NCBI RefSeq assembly: GCF_019320115.1
Contig: NC_089589.1
Location: forward strand, 25,892,487-25,956,486
DNA length: 64,000 bases
Direction of reading: 5' to 3'
Source of the DNA: Miscanthus floridulus
Taxonomy: Eukaryota > Streptophyta > Magnoliopsida > Poales > Poaceae
In this document: positions 1 to 10,752 of the stretch, piece by piece
Layout of the letters: each line of letters opens with the position of its first letter
How positions within the stretch are numbered: position 1 is the first letter of the stretch
Made by a program: the position numbers and the translations under genes
The notes under the pieces: model-generated
What the model was told of the DNA's origin: nothing
The model's input: only the letters and a program-made list of their open reading frames with translations
The model's database searches: none

Positions 1-390
1 GCGGCTGTACCTAGGCGGCGGAGTCGCACCGTGGTCATGGCCGAGCGTGGGGATGTGGCCCTCGTCTTCGCGCCGCTGGCAAGTCGGAAACCCTAGCGCC
101 GCCGGCCGGTCAAAAACCCTAGGGCGGGGAGCAGGCGCGCGGGTGCGGGAAGGGGGAGCATGGGTGTAGAGATGGGGCGCGCGGGTGCGGAGAGGGGGCG
201 CACAGGTGTGGGGAGGGGGCGCGGGCGGCATCGGGACACCGCCGGCCGATCGGAAACTCTAGGGCGGGGAGCAGGCGCGCGGGAGCGGGGAGGGCGCGCG
301 GGTGCGGAGATGGGGCAGCCTGACGGCGTCGGAGGAAGAAGACAACGCCCAACAGGCTAACACCCGTGAGCCCTTCAATTTATACTCGAG
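1..390. other. GC-rich stretch without a supported gene
   Basis: G/C-rich sequence with repeated blocks such as GGGCGGGGAGCAGGCGCGCGGG at about 121-143 and again near 263-284 (similar, not identical). Short overlapping open frames occur on both strands, but they are low-complexity Arg/Gly/Pro/Ala strings and none shows a recognisable domain. It may be part of the CACTA subterminal region or of captured sequence. Confidence 0.5.
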
Positions 391-525
391 ACGATTTCTA
401 GGGGCAGTTCCTGATCTAGCCGCCCCTATAAATACATTTCTAGGGGCGGTTCCTGATCCAGCCGCCCCTACAAATGCATTTCTAGGGGCGGTTCCTGATC
501 CAGCCGTCCCTACAAATGCATTTCT
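391..525. repeat. Subterminal repeats of the left CACTA element
   Basis: Three tandem copies of a unit of about 45 bp begin TTTCTAGGGGCGGTTCCTGA, followed by TCCAGCCGCCCCTACAAATG. Each unit is itself an imperfect inverted repeat (AGGGGCGG against CCGCCCCT). The same inverted motif recurs at 2944-3240 by the right terminus. Arrays like this near the ends of CACTA elements bind the TNPA protein in the studied members; that role is inferred here. Confidence 0.75.
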
Positions 526-1335
526 TTTTTTTTTAAATTATTAATTCTGTATTTTTTATATCATAAAAACACAAAGTAATATAAAAATAATTGTGTATAT
601 GCACAAATATAATATTTTGTATTATTATATATATGAAGAAATATATATATATATAAACAATTGTAGTCAAAACAATATAGAAAACCAAAAAAACAAAAAT
701 TAAAAATTTAAATTTTAAAACTTCGACTACAATTTTATAACATTAAATGAAATAAAATGAAAATGTTGTAAACATAAAAGTTGTATAACTCATCAACATG
801 TACAACTTTTATTTTGGTCATCCTGTCATGTGACTTTGTTTGAACGATTCAAATTTTGAAATTCAAACAATTTGGACTTGAAACAATATTTTGAAAGAGT
901 AAATGATTTCAGATGAAAAACTTATGAATACCAAAGTTGTAGAACTCATCAATATGTACAACTTTTATTTTGATCATATTTTCATTTGACCAAATTTTAA
1001 TAGTTGAAATTTTGAATTTCACTAAATGACAACTTCAAACAAGATTTTGATACCTTAAATGATTTCAACAATAAAAGTCGTAAACATAAAAGTTGTTGAA
1101 CTCCTCACTATCTACAACTTTTATTTTGGTCACTTCTTCATGTGACAAAGTATTAGTAAACATTGTTCATAAATTCACATATGACTCATAGTTTCATGAA
1201 CTATATGAGAAACATGTTGATTTGTGAACAATATTTACTATCACTTTGTCAGATGAAGAAATGATCAAAATAAAAGTTGTAGATCTTGATGAGTTATACA
1301 ACTTTGGTATTCATCACTTTTTCAGCTGAAATCAT
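526..1335. other. AT-rich CACTA internal spacer with inverted short repeats
   Basis: No gene is visible. The stretch carries repeated blocks of the type ACAACTTTTATTTTGGTCA and its complement (near 802, 958, 1117 and, inverted, 1267), each next to variants of AACTCATCAA. The same theme (TAGATCTTGCTGA..ATGATCAAA) reappears in the tandem repeats at 45250-46690 of a different CACTA element, so it looks like a shared internal non-coding module of grass CACTA elements. Confidence 0.6.
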
Positions 1336-2175
1336 TTAATGGTTGAAAATCTCGTTCGAACTTGAACGTTTATCTAGTGACTTGAACGTTTCGCCACGAA
1401 AAAGTATATAGTGGTTGGGGCATGCATGGATTTTTTCAACCCCCATTGTCAATAGACTTATGACCTTCTTCGCTTGGTATGTGTTGGTGGGAACTGAGTT
1501 TAGTTGTGGCAGCACCCATGACAAGAGATGCAATAGATCATTGAAACTACAGTCTGACCAGCCATACTTAGCCTTCAGGATGAGCAGCTCAAGCACAAAA
1601 CGTAGCAATATCCAATGTATCGGACAACCCTTTTCAACACCATACACAGTCTTCTTCGATGCTTTTATCACCATTTCCAAATTTTCTAGACCTTTCGGGC
1701 TATTTAGTAAAATCTCTGGCCTAAGGGCTCGAATCATGTCCTCCAAATCATCTTCATCCCCGACACATGCTCCACCATCATTATTGGCACCACCTTCGTC
1801 ATTACCATCCCAACCACCAGCATCACCACCTTGTTCATTGCCAAACTCAAAATCCATTCATGCATCAAGCTCTGTTGAATATTGGCACAGGGATTCTATG
1901 GTTTCGTCATCGTATTCCTCTTCATCCTCGTCGTTAACAATAACCATTTCACCATGATGAATCCACACTGTGTAGTCCTCAACAAATCCTCGCATAATCA
2001 AATGTGATCTGATAATAGTCACATCTGTCCATGCCATACGGTTTTTGCAATCTTTACATGGGCAAATAATTGTATCCTTATTCTCTTTCAATGTCGTTGC
2101 ATGCTTCTTTGCGGCTTCAATAAATTTATCCACCTCTTCACGGAAACCTGCCTTAAACCTTAACGAACCATACAT
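1336..2175 (-). pseudogene. TNP2-type CACTA transposase, N-terminal remnant
   Basis: The ATG is at 2175. The first 105 codons match the transposase-associated domain found at the N terminus of plant TNP2 proteins: MYGSLRFKAGFREEV, then the cysteine pair motif CPCKDCKNR and the acidic linker DEDEEEYDDE. A TGA at 1858-1860 interrupts the frame, and the same frame resumes at once with MDFEFGNEQ and runs to 1336. It ends in the stretch TMGVEKIHACPNHYILFRGE, which in full-length TNP2 precedes the catalytic region. That region and the C terminus are absent, and the end runs straight into the AT-rich spacer. It is therefore a truncated, stop-containing remnant. The gene lies antisense to the window's plus strand, reading away from the right terminus. 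Confidence 0.85.
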
Positions 2176-2943
2176 CCAAGAGTTCCTGTACTCTATCTTT
2201 TACAACAACAACAAAACAAACATTAAAGGAGTACTTATTCAGATATATATAAAAATAAAACAAATTAATAATTACTTGAGAATAATTGTTTATACTTTAG
2301 ATATATATGAATATAAATCTAATATAATTATATGAAGCATACAAACACACCATGGTAAAAGAAAATTAATTAACGACCCATTTATCCATAAATAATTAAA
2401 ATACATATTTATTAATTACAATAAATAATTTCAAAGACAACAATTAGCAACAATTATATTTTACCCAATATCTTTCATCCAAACCCTAGTCCAATTTCAT
2501 CAAACATAAATTTACAAAAATGAAATTAATAAAAAAACCAAACCCTAGATCTAGATCCACATGCACATGAAACATCCATAAAACTAACTAATTGTTCAAT
2601 AAAATCAAGAAACATGGACCAAATAAGGGTATGATCTTGTTCCCCTCCCTAATTTACCCTAGTACATTCAAAAGTTGGTTCTAATTTGCTTCATAAATAG
2701 CTCAAGCACCATAGAAGAGAGAGAAAAACAAAACTCTAATTACTCACTAACCAACCATTAAAACTTAAAAAAAGTATGGAATAGCATTTTCTTACCTTCT
2801 ACAATCTCTCCACCAAAGGATTTGAGACCAAAACCTTCCCCCCATAGTAGAGCAATTTTTGGGAGGTGCCCAAGGCCTCCCCACCTTTTTTTACGGGTTG
2901 GAGTGAGTGACCCGAGGAGGAAGAAGGTGCTGCATCTGTTTTA
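2176..2943. other. CACTA internal non-coding sequence
   Basis: AT-rich sequence upstream of the transposase remnant on its coding (minus) strand. It would contain the 5' untranslated region, introns and promoter. I see no open frame with a recognisable domain and no clear TATA box. Confidence 0.5.
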
Positions 2944-3265
2944 TATGGGGGGCATTTGTAGAGGCGGCTGGTGATTGAGCCGCCCCTACAAATCGGTGCT
3001 ATAAATACGGGGCCATTTGTAGGGGCGGCTCAATCACCAGCCGCCCCTACAAATATAATTTCCAGGGGCGGTTGGTGATTGAGCCGCCCCTACAAATTAG
3101 ACCCCATTTGTAGGGGCGGCTCGTAACACCAGCCACCCCTGCTGTTCCATTTGTAGGGGCGGCTGGTGTCTGGGCACCCGAGCATGCCACTGTAGGGGTG
3201 GCTCCATCACCAGCCGCCCCTACAAAAAAAACGAACCATTGCTAAAAATCATTTTTTACGTAGTG
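2944..3265. repeat. Right subterminal repeats and terminus of the left CACTA
   Basis: At least six alternating copies of TTTGTAGGGGCGGCTGGTGA and its complement (AGCCGCCCCTACAAA) form long palindromes. The array ends in TTTTTTACGTAGTG at 3265. Palindromes of this length could fold into hairpins in RNA or single-stranded DNA. Confidence 0.8.
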
Positions 3266-3319
3266 GAAATTATCGAATTTCGTGAAATTTTGCCAAAATT
3301 TTGAACCCTAGTCGAAAGC

Positions 3320-3640
3320 ATCGAAGTTAACATCGCCGGCTGGTATCAGGACTTCGACTTGGTCTCCATGTGGCGTGCCATCCCCATGAACTCCGGTGTA
3401 TGCGTGTACAACATGTCCCTGGAAACCCCTAGGAGGTCCTTCTCATTTGACACCTCTGCAACATTCAGTGTGACCGGCTGCGACCTAGACATGTACTGGA
3501 TTGACCAGATGACCAGCAGGCCTATGTTTGGTTGCTCAACTTGGTGCCCCAGCAGCGAAGAAATAACCACGGAGGCCTCCATGTTCATTCTCACTAGATT
3601 GACTGAGAAAAAAAAAATCTTAGAAATTATCACAGTAATC
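3320..3640 (+). pseudogene. Possible WAK-type extracellular-domain fragment
   Basis: An open stretch on the plus strand reads through NSGVCVYNMSLETPRRSFSF, then VTGCDLDMYWIDQ and FGCSTWCPSSEEITTEA. The Cys spacing (V-x-GC..., then a C-x3-C pair) resembles the galacturonan-binding/WAK-associated ectodomain of grass wall-associated kinases. This is recognition by eye only, and an unrelated cysteine-rich protein is possible. There is no kinase, transmembrane segment or start codon, and the frame degrades near a run of nine A's (about 3608-3617). The CACTA end at 3265 cuts it on the left. A definite WAK pseudogene lies on the same strand at 40955-43435, which makes the identification more plausible. 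Confidence 0.35.
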
Positions 3641-3714
3641 ACAAACATTAGACATTTGATTTGTATATTCTAATCACCATTACCAATAATAACCATTGGA
3701 TGTATTCTGTTTTA

Positions 3715-4150
3715 TAAAAGATTCCCACCTCTACCATTATGAAAAAAATCTATAAAGTAACCCCTAAATTTGTATTCAAATTACTCACCATTGTCATTAT
3801 AAAAGATAACTCACAATAACCCCACTAATTTGAATCCAAATTGTCCACCTATGCCATTATGTAAGATAATTCAAATAAGTCCATAAATTTGTATCTAAAT
3901 TAACCACCTCTATCATTATGAAAAATAATTTAAAGTAACCTTCTAATACTTTTTTATAAATTACACACTCCCGCTGATATGAAAGATAATGCAAACATAA
4001 CCTCTAAGTTTAAATTTAAGTTATCCGCATATGCTATTATAAAAGATAATATAGAAAGTAATATCTTTTAATTTGTATCTAAATTATCCACCTTAACTGT
4101 GTTATATCTTTCAAATCTATATGTAAATACTACTATATGCTATTATGAAC
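3715..4150. repeat. Degenerate 60-bp tandem repeat, about seven copies
   Basis: A motif of the form CCACCTMTRCCATTATGAAA recurs at about 3726, 3786, 3846, 3905, 3964, 4025 and 4087, a spacing of 59-62 bp. Each unit continues with variants of GATAATTCAAAGTAACC...AAATTTGTATCTAAATTA. The Sirevirus inserted at the right edge of this array. Confidence 0.8.
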
Positions 4151-4176
4151 AATAATTCAATATTCATAAATTCTAC

Positions 4177-5503
4177 TAAAAGCATCTAGGCCTCTAGTTG
4201 GGTTTCGGTGATTAATGACAATATGAGATTACTATGACTAACATATGTTTTGCAGATGCAATTAAGTTAGGTCATGGTAATGACAATTGATTGGGCAATC
4301 ATGGTTGTTATGCCCCTATAATGAAAATCGTTTCGGTTTTCAAAGGATAGATGACAAGGTTAAGGATGGACTACTTCTAAGTATCGTTTGGTGTTGAAGA
4401 GACACTTAGAGTAGTTTAGGACTTTGTTTTTCCTTTGGCCGTAATATTAAGGGGGGTATGGACTAGTAGCTTGACCTAGATGAGTCTAGTGGGTTAGGTG
4501 TGGTGCACACTTGTCAAATCTAGCACTAGGTAGCTCCGAAGTAGCCCTTAGATCAATTGGAGAAAACTTCATTCACATATGATTTTGAGTTGGAAGTGAA
4601 TGGAGGGTCAAATGTTGACCGGACGCTGGTCCCGATGTGACCGGACACTGGCAGTAGTGTCCGATCAGTTCATTTGATCAAGTGAAGTCGTCTGGATGCG
4701 ACCGGACACTGAGTGAAAAGTGACCGGACGCTGGGTGCCAGAGTCCGGTCAACTCCAGTAAGGTTCCATAGAGGGAGAATCCTGATCGGATGCGTTCGGT
4801 CAGTGCTGACCGAACGCTGGTCAGGTTCCAATTACTAACAAGACGCTAAACAGCAAAGCGACCGGACTCTGAGTGCCAGCGTCTAGTCAACATCAGTTAG
4901 GGTCCAAAGAGTAGTTTTCGTGACCGGACGCGTCCAGTCAGTGCTGACCGGACGCTGGTCAGAGTCCGATCACAACTTAACGGCTCTATGGTGGGGAGAA
5001 CTGACCGGAGCGTCCGATCACCTTGATCGGAGCATCTGATCACCCTACAGAGTGGTGTTTCCACCTCCTAACGGTTCGTTTTGAATGAGGGGGTATAAAT
5101 ACTTCCTCTATTCATCCAAGGGAGGTCTCTTGCCCATTTTAACAGCTAAGAAACACCCTTAAGAGTGCTAAGGAGAGCAAGAGCCTAGTGAGGTGATTGA
5201 GATTTGAGAATCCAAGATTAAGGCCTCATTAGTGAAAAGAGAGTAGCAAGTGTGCATCCACCCTTCTCATTAGGCTTGTTGTGGTCAAGTAAGAGTTCTT
5301 GCTTGTTACTCTTGGTGATCGCCATCACCTAGACGACTTGGTGGTGATTGGGAGTTTGATGATCATCTGACAAAGCTTATGGATGGCCCAACTCAAGTTG
5401 TGAGCGGTTGTGGGTGATTCACCGCGACGGAGTGTCGAAGAATCAACCCATAGAGAGCACTTGATCCTTGCGTGGATCAAGGGGGAGCTACACCCTTGCG
5501 TGG
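4177..5503 (+). repeat. 5' LTR of the Sirevirus, truncated on its right
   Basis: It begins TAAAAGCATCTAGG where the 3' LTR has TGAAAGCATCTAGG, so the terminal TG has become TA. It aligns with the 3' LTR through CTACACCCTTGCGTGG at 5503. There it breaks: the 3' LTR goes on with GCGCTCCAACGAGG and another 305 bp, which are absent here. The U3 part (4610-5050) is packed with variants of GACCGGACGCTGG and its complement. Confidence 0.9.
5094..5101 (+). promoter_or_regulatory. TATA box of the Sirevirus 5' LTR
   Basis: TATAAATA within GGGGGTATAAATACTTCC, at the position equivalent to 37175-37182 in the 3' LTR. It lies just downstream of the GACCGGACGC repeat region, as expected for the U3/R border. 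Confidence 0.7.
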
Positions 5504-6564
5504 ATCATCTAGCTTCTTACCATGCTAGATACTTTCTGAGGAAACACCCACGCAAGAGCAGGAGCTTAGCAGTCCACTTATGATCCTATCGGCGTCGAAG
5601 GTGATCCTATTGATTCCCCAGCTCTGCATGCAACCGATGGTAAGGAAGTTAAACGTCCCCTTTATTCTTCTGCAATAATTATGAACTAAAATTTGACATT
5701 GTAGATACCAATGTTGAAAGCTCAGAGCTGATTCAACCAGATGCTATTGGTGCATCATCAGTTGTTCCTTCTTTTCAGATAGAGGCTACTACAGAGAAGG
5801 TATTGTATCCTCTTTGCCATTTATTTGTTATAAACTGATTCAAACCTCCTAATCAAGATTTCCTTATACGCAGGTACTTAATCTTCCAGTCCTGAGTTAC
5901 TCTTTAAATAATGAGGAGTATTTTGATGAAGATGAAATCAGTTCATCAGCCACTTCCTCTAAGGAAACCTTGCTAGAAGAGACCAAAAATCAGCTAAGAG
6001 ATGTTTTGCCAATGTTTGAGAAGAATATAGTCAATTTGGTCCAAGACACTGATCCAATGCATAGAGTCTTCTTAGCCATCAAGGGTAATCCATCCCCAGC
6101 TTTCTCCAAAGTCTTGTCTCCTTTTTCTATCTTTGAAGATCAGGTCCTGAAGGTGAAACAGGCTCAGAGGAATCTGTTTGATCGTGAAACTTTATTGGCC
6201 AAGGGGAACTCTAATAGGCAAGAGGCTAAAGAACTATCACAGTCAATTGATCACTTGAAGAACTCCTCCCTCAGTATTGACCAAGAATTGTCTCAACTGG
6301 AAGCCAGGCGTATCGAGCTTGAGAAGGAGCAGGAAAACATGAAGGCTGCCATTGATCGTCGTAAGTCCACCCTAGCTCAAATACCTGATGCCATTCAACA
6401 AAAGAAACAGGAACTACTGGCCAAGGTTAGACAAGGCAGAGCCATCTAAAGCAGCCTCGAGGGCATTCCTGGATCAGCCAAAGAAGATAAGCAATAGATT
6501 GTAGAAGCTGATGCTATTCGGCTAGAAGTGTTGAAAGTGATCCAGGATGTTCTAGACTTCTAAT
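5504..6564 (+). pseudogene. Antisense ORF of the gypsy element, C-terminal coiled-coil part
   Basis: Plus-strand coding remains, antisense to the gypsy gag. One exon ends near 5802 (TACAGAGAAG|GTATTG), and the next begins after TTATACGCAG at about 5873. It reads VLNLPVLSYSLNNEEYFDED, then a long charged region with QLEARRIELEKEQENMKAAI that looks like a coiled coil. A TAA at 6447-6449 and a TAG near 6496 interrupt the frame, which otherwise continues (GIPGSAKEDKQ, later EVLKVIQDVLDF) to a TAA at about 6562. Similar C-termini are found in plant-mobile-domain (aminotransferase-like) proteins encoded antisense in Tat elements; that link is recalled, not tested. The N-terminal half was lost in the deletion at 5503/5504. 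The function of these proteins is unknown. Confidence 0.6.
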
Positions 6565-6992
6565 TCATGTACCAACATATGTTTTGTGTAGAACCAATAA
6601 CAACCATACTTTCTGTTGTCTCGCTGTGTTTTTCTTCGTTTTGGCTAAAGAGCCGATTTGAAAATAGCTGATTCTAGACTCCCATCCTTAATCCAATTAA
6701 GTCTGAAAACATGACCTTTATTATTAAGAGAACCCTTTGATCTTTTGTCCTTAGTCGCCCGACGCTGTATTTTCTTTGGTATTAGTGAGGTGGTGCTTCA
6801 TCTTCTATTAATTGTGGTTGCCTTTTGCATGTCCCGAGACATCCACCTCTTCACTCCATGGCTTCAAATACCGACCAAGGGCTCCAGCCTTGAACACATC
6901 TACACTTGCAACTGCTCCTATTCCTTTGCACTCTTTCGCCCCTACATACTCTGTAGCGGTCTTCCTCCCTTCTTGTAGATCTAATCAACTTC
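6565..6992. other. Spacer between the two antisense ORFs
   Basis: This would be the 3' end of the first antisense frame and the leader of the second. It has no supported coding capacity. Short open frames here have no recognisable domain. Confidence 0.5.
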
Positions 6993-7422
6993 ATGGCCAA
7001 TGAGGAGAACTATGGCAAGCACGCGGCAAAGGAGGTTCCGGAGGGGAACATGCCGGTGAATCAGCGCCTCCAACGCATGAGGTGAGATCGACATCTTCTG
7101 CTTGTGACGACGAACTGTTCTGATTTGTCTATAGATTTGTTTTGAATGACAGTTTCTGTCCTCTTCCTAGGGCTGGCGAGCCCTCTGATGCTGTATCTTC
7201 CATGCTGCCTTCGTTGTCAGATTCTTCCAACTCGTATAACGGCGACGATGCCCAGCATTTCTTCTGAGAGTGGAGGGTGGCCGAGGACCGCTATTTCGAG
7301 ATAATTTGGAAAAACGACCAGCTTGAGATCCATCTTGGGGTCTTCCAAGTGGCCCTTCAAGTGGCCAAGGAGGAGGCCAGTGCCGTTCGAGCACATATGG
7401 CTGAGTCTGATGTCATGGTGGT

Positions 7423-9834
7423 TGAAGGGTCGAGATGGCGACTAGAGGGGGGGGGGGGGTGAATAGTCTTTTCTAAAACTTAATCGCGTCGGCTAACCGA
7501 TATAAATGCGGAATTAAAACTATCGGTGTAGCCAAGACTATACCCCATTATATATGTTCACTAGCACCTTGCAAAGATACTAATTATGCAACTAAGGTGC
7601 CGGGCTAGCTAGAGCTCTCCTAAACAATTCTAGGAGCAAGGTCATACAAACCTATGCCACTAGTACTTTAAACAACAAGGGAGCTCCTACACATGCTAGT
7701 AAGCAAAAGCACAAAGCTAACTAAGCTCACTAGCAATGCTCAATAACAAGGCAACCAATGCCTAATTAGAGAGCGCAAATACTTAGTTACACAAACTAAG
7801 CAATGTGACTAACAAGGTTACTAAAACCAAATTAGCCACGCAAGGGAGCTACTTCTATGCTACACAAGCAAGAAGGTAATTAGCAAGCTACACAAGCTAT
7901 CTAATTACAAGAGCAACTACACAAGCTTAATATGTATAAAAGTAATTGCAAGCTTGTGTAATGGGGATGCAAACCAACGAGAAGAACAAAGTTGACACGA
8001 TGATTTTTCTCCCGAGGTTCACGTGTTTGCCAACACGCTAGTCCCCGTTGTGTTGACCGCTCACTTGGTGGTTCGGCGGCTAATTAGCATCACCCGCTAA
8101 GCCCGCACGTCGGGCGCCGCAAGAACCTACCCCTTGAGTGAGGGTAGCTCAATGACACGCTTTACTAGAGTTGCTCTTCACGGCTCCCACGGGGCGAGCA
8201 CAATGCCCCTCACAAGCACTTCTCCGGAGCGCCACACAAGCTTCTTGCGCGCTTCGACGGAGACCACCACCAAGCCGTCTAGGAGGTGGCAACCTCCAAG
8301 AGTAACAAGCACCACCGGCTTGCAACTCGATCACCTAGTGCCACTCGATGCAACCTCACGATGCAATCGCACTAGAATCGCTCACTCACACAATCGAATG
8401 ATCACTATCAAGTATATGTGTGATGGAGGGCTCCCAAGCACTCACAAGCATGGACACAAAGTCCCCCAAGGTGCTCAGCACCAGCCATGGCCGAAGGCCA
8501 CTTCTATTTATAGCCCCAGGGGCTAAACTAGCCGTTACCCCTTCACTGGGCAACGGTCGGGACGACCGGACGCTCCGGTCGTGTTGACCGGACGCTGGAC
8601 CTCAGCGTCCGGTCGCCCACAGACGACCACGTGTCCCGGTTCCAACGGTCACTTGACCTGACCGGACGCAGCAGCACTCAACTGACTGGACGCTGAACCC
8701 CCAGCATCCGGTCGTTTCCAGTAAGCTCCCGAGCATGACCGGACGCGTCCGGTCGAACGCGATCGGACACAGCCAGCGTCCGGTCACTCTCCAGCTACTG
8801 CGTCACCGTACGTCAGCCTGACCGGACGCAGCCTTCCAGCATCCGGTGCATTCAGATCCAGCGTCCGGTCAGTTGACCGATGCTGGCATCTTCGCGACCA
8901 ACTCGTTTTCACTTCTAACTTCTTCACCCTTGCTCCAAGTGTGCTAACCACAAGAATTTGCATCCGGCACAATAGAAAATAGACATTCCATTTTCCCGAA
9001 AGCGCCGATGTGTATGTGTGTTAGCATTTTCACAATCATTTCCCAAACCCATCTCACCCCTGCAAACACCACCTCCTTTGTAAATGTGCCAACACCACCA
9101 AGTGTACACCACCATGTGTATGTGTGTTAGCATTTTCACAATCATTTCCCAAAGGATGTTAGCCACTCAACTTGCCACGCCACTCGATCCTAGCGACAAT
9201 GCAAAGTTAGATCACTCGAGTGGCACTAGATGACCGATATGCAAACAAGTTTGCCCCTCTTGATAGTACGGCCATCTATCCTAAACCCGGTCATAAACTT
9301 CTCTACACACCTATGACCGGTGAAATGAAATGCCCTAGGTTATACCTTTGCCTTGCGCATTCCATTCCATCTCCTTCAATGTCGATGCAACACATGCACC
9401 AACATGATCAACAATGATATGATCCACTTCATATCATCACATGATCATATTGGTTCATCGATCTTGACTCTACTTGCTCTTCACCGTTGCCATCGTCCAT
9501 CGGCGCCAAGTCTTGCTCAAGCTTCACCGCCACGCGGTCCATCACTCCAAAGCCTTCGACTTGCCCTTCGCGCTTGCAACCGGTCCATCAAGCCAAGTCT
9601 TGTCTTGATCTTCTCCACCTTGATCACATGACTCAATGTCATGTCTCATGTGCATTTAAGCTCCTTCATCATCACATGTGTGAGCTTTGCAACATCTCCA
9701 AGCCATTTTCACCTTCATGGCATATGTTGCTCACACACATGTACCTGTGGACTAATCACCTGTGTATCTCACATAAACACAATTAGTCCACCTAAGTTGT
9801 CATTCAATTACCAAAACCAAACAAGGACCTTTCA
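7423..9834 (-). mobile_element. Solo LTR of a Sirevirus-like retrotransposon
   Basis: The 2,412-bp block is flanked by a perfect 5-bp duplication, GTGGT (7418-7422 and 9835-9839). On the minus strand it starts TGAAAGGTCCTTGTTTGG and ends CGACCCTTCA, so it has TG...CA ends and no internal coding region. It holds repeated CCAGCGTCCGGTC-type motifs (8560-8880) like those in the flanking Sirevirus LTRs, but in the opposite orientation, and is otherwise different. A local duplication of about 40 bp (GTGTTAGCATTTTCACAATC) occurs near 9018 and 9126. Solo LTRs arise by recombination between the two LTRs of a complete element. Confidence 0.85.
8504..8513 (-). promoter_or_regulatory. TATA box of the solo LTR
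   Basis: On the minus strand the sequence reads GGGGCTATAAATAGAAGTGG, a strong TATA motif lying just downstream (in LTR orientation) of the CCGGTC repeat region. It supports the minus orientation. Confidence 0.65.
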
Positions 9835-10250
9835 GTGGTGGGTAAGATGAATTCCAGAAACGCCTCCACTCTGATTTCTACTGCCTTTATCTTGATAGTG
9901 TTTCTATTCCTATGATTGCTAGCCTTGATAGTGCAGTTGGAGTCTCTCTAACTGGCGGCGAATGCAGCCACGAATGCCGCCAATGCTCGGGGTTCCCTCA
10001 TCAATGCTTGTCTCCAAGATATACTGGCAAACGTTCAGAAGATCACCCTCCACGGCATTCGTCATGGCGCATCAGTGGCGCTGACCACGGTGCAAGTCTA
10101 GACCGGGTACGAGCTCAACGCCATGGAGACCGGTTTCCCAATGGACGATGGCCCTGAGGAACATGAGGACCTGCTCGAAGAATTCATCATTGCAGCGGAG
10201 GCTATAGTGGACATCACATCCGTTTAGGATGTGGTGAACAAGGTCTTCGA

Positions 10251-10752
10251 TTAGATTGTATTTAGGGTGAACAAATGAATGAAATCTTTTGCTTTTCCAT
10301 GATTGTCTTAGTGCAACGCCCCTGTATGTGTCATGAATGTCTTTGTTTTTATTTTTTGCTCTGGAGGCGATACATATTGTATCGGCTTTTATGTCTTCAA
10401 AGATTTTTTAAACTAGAGACGATACCTTCTCTGGTACCGGCTATTAAGGCCAATGACTAAATGAATCGGCTATTAAGTGTTGATCAAATGCTAGCATAAT
10501 ATCCCTTCAAATATTTTCATCAATCGCTATTGACAAGTTGTGCCAGAACTTTTTCAGACCAAAGGTTAAACGATCGATCAATCTAGGCCAAGCATCTCAT
10601 TAAGCGAAACAAAACTTTCTTTAAGAAATCTATCAATTCTGACTCGCACTTAGGATTCCATTTAGCGTTCATATACGTCGGCCTCAACCTATACTCAGAA
10701 CCAATGTTTATTTCCCTTAATCCAACGGCCAATGCGAAGCCATGATTACTAA
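10251..10752. other. Gypsy internal spacer between antisense ORF and protease
   Basis: No coding region is visible. In a complete gypsy the reverse transcriptase would follow the protease here on the minus strand; instead there are about 500 bp of non-coding sequence with repeated CGGCTWTTA motifs. This places the loss of pol between about 10250 and 10750. Confidence 0.6.

Larger units (their letters stand above)
1..3265 (-). mobile_element. CACTA (En/Spm-type) DNA transposon, left end outside the window
   Basis: The right end is clear. The sequence finishes in TTTTTTACGTAGTG, which on the minus strand starts CACTACGTAAAAAA, and is followed by the candidate 3-bp duplication GAA at 3266-3268. 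Both flanks carry inverted subterminal repeats built on AGGGGCGG and CCGCCCCT. Between them lies a minus-strand remnant of TNP2, the CACTA transposase. The left CACTA terminus is not in the window, so the element is incomplete here and its true length is unknown. The transposase is cut short and carries an in-frame stop, so this is an internally deleted, non-autonomous copy. Confidence 0.8.
6993..10250 (+). pseudogene. Second antisense ORF of the gypsy element, split by a solo LTR
   Basis: ATG at 6993 opens MANEENYGKHAAKEVPEGN. The exon ends at 7081 before GTGAGA, and an acceptor (TCTTCCTAG) opens exon 2 at 7171. Exon 2 has a TGA at 7265-7267 and then reads EDRYFEIIWKNDQLEIHLG into the solo-LTR insertion at 7423. 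Beyond the insertion a donor (GGTAAG, 9842) and an acceptor (TAGTGCAG, 9936) lead to exon 3, reading NAATNAANARGSLINACLQD and ending in an acidic tail with several stops (TAG near 10099 where CAG would fit). Small antisense genes are known in Tat elements such as maize Grande; homology to those is only a guess. The protein has no domain I recognise. Confidence 0.55.

Noticed and set aside
1415..1957. Plus-strand Ser-rich frame
   Set aside because: It is the mirror of the minus-strand TNP2 remnant, which has clear family motifs.
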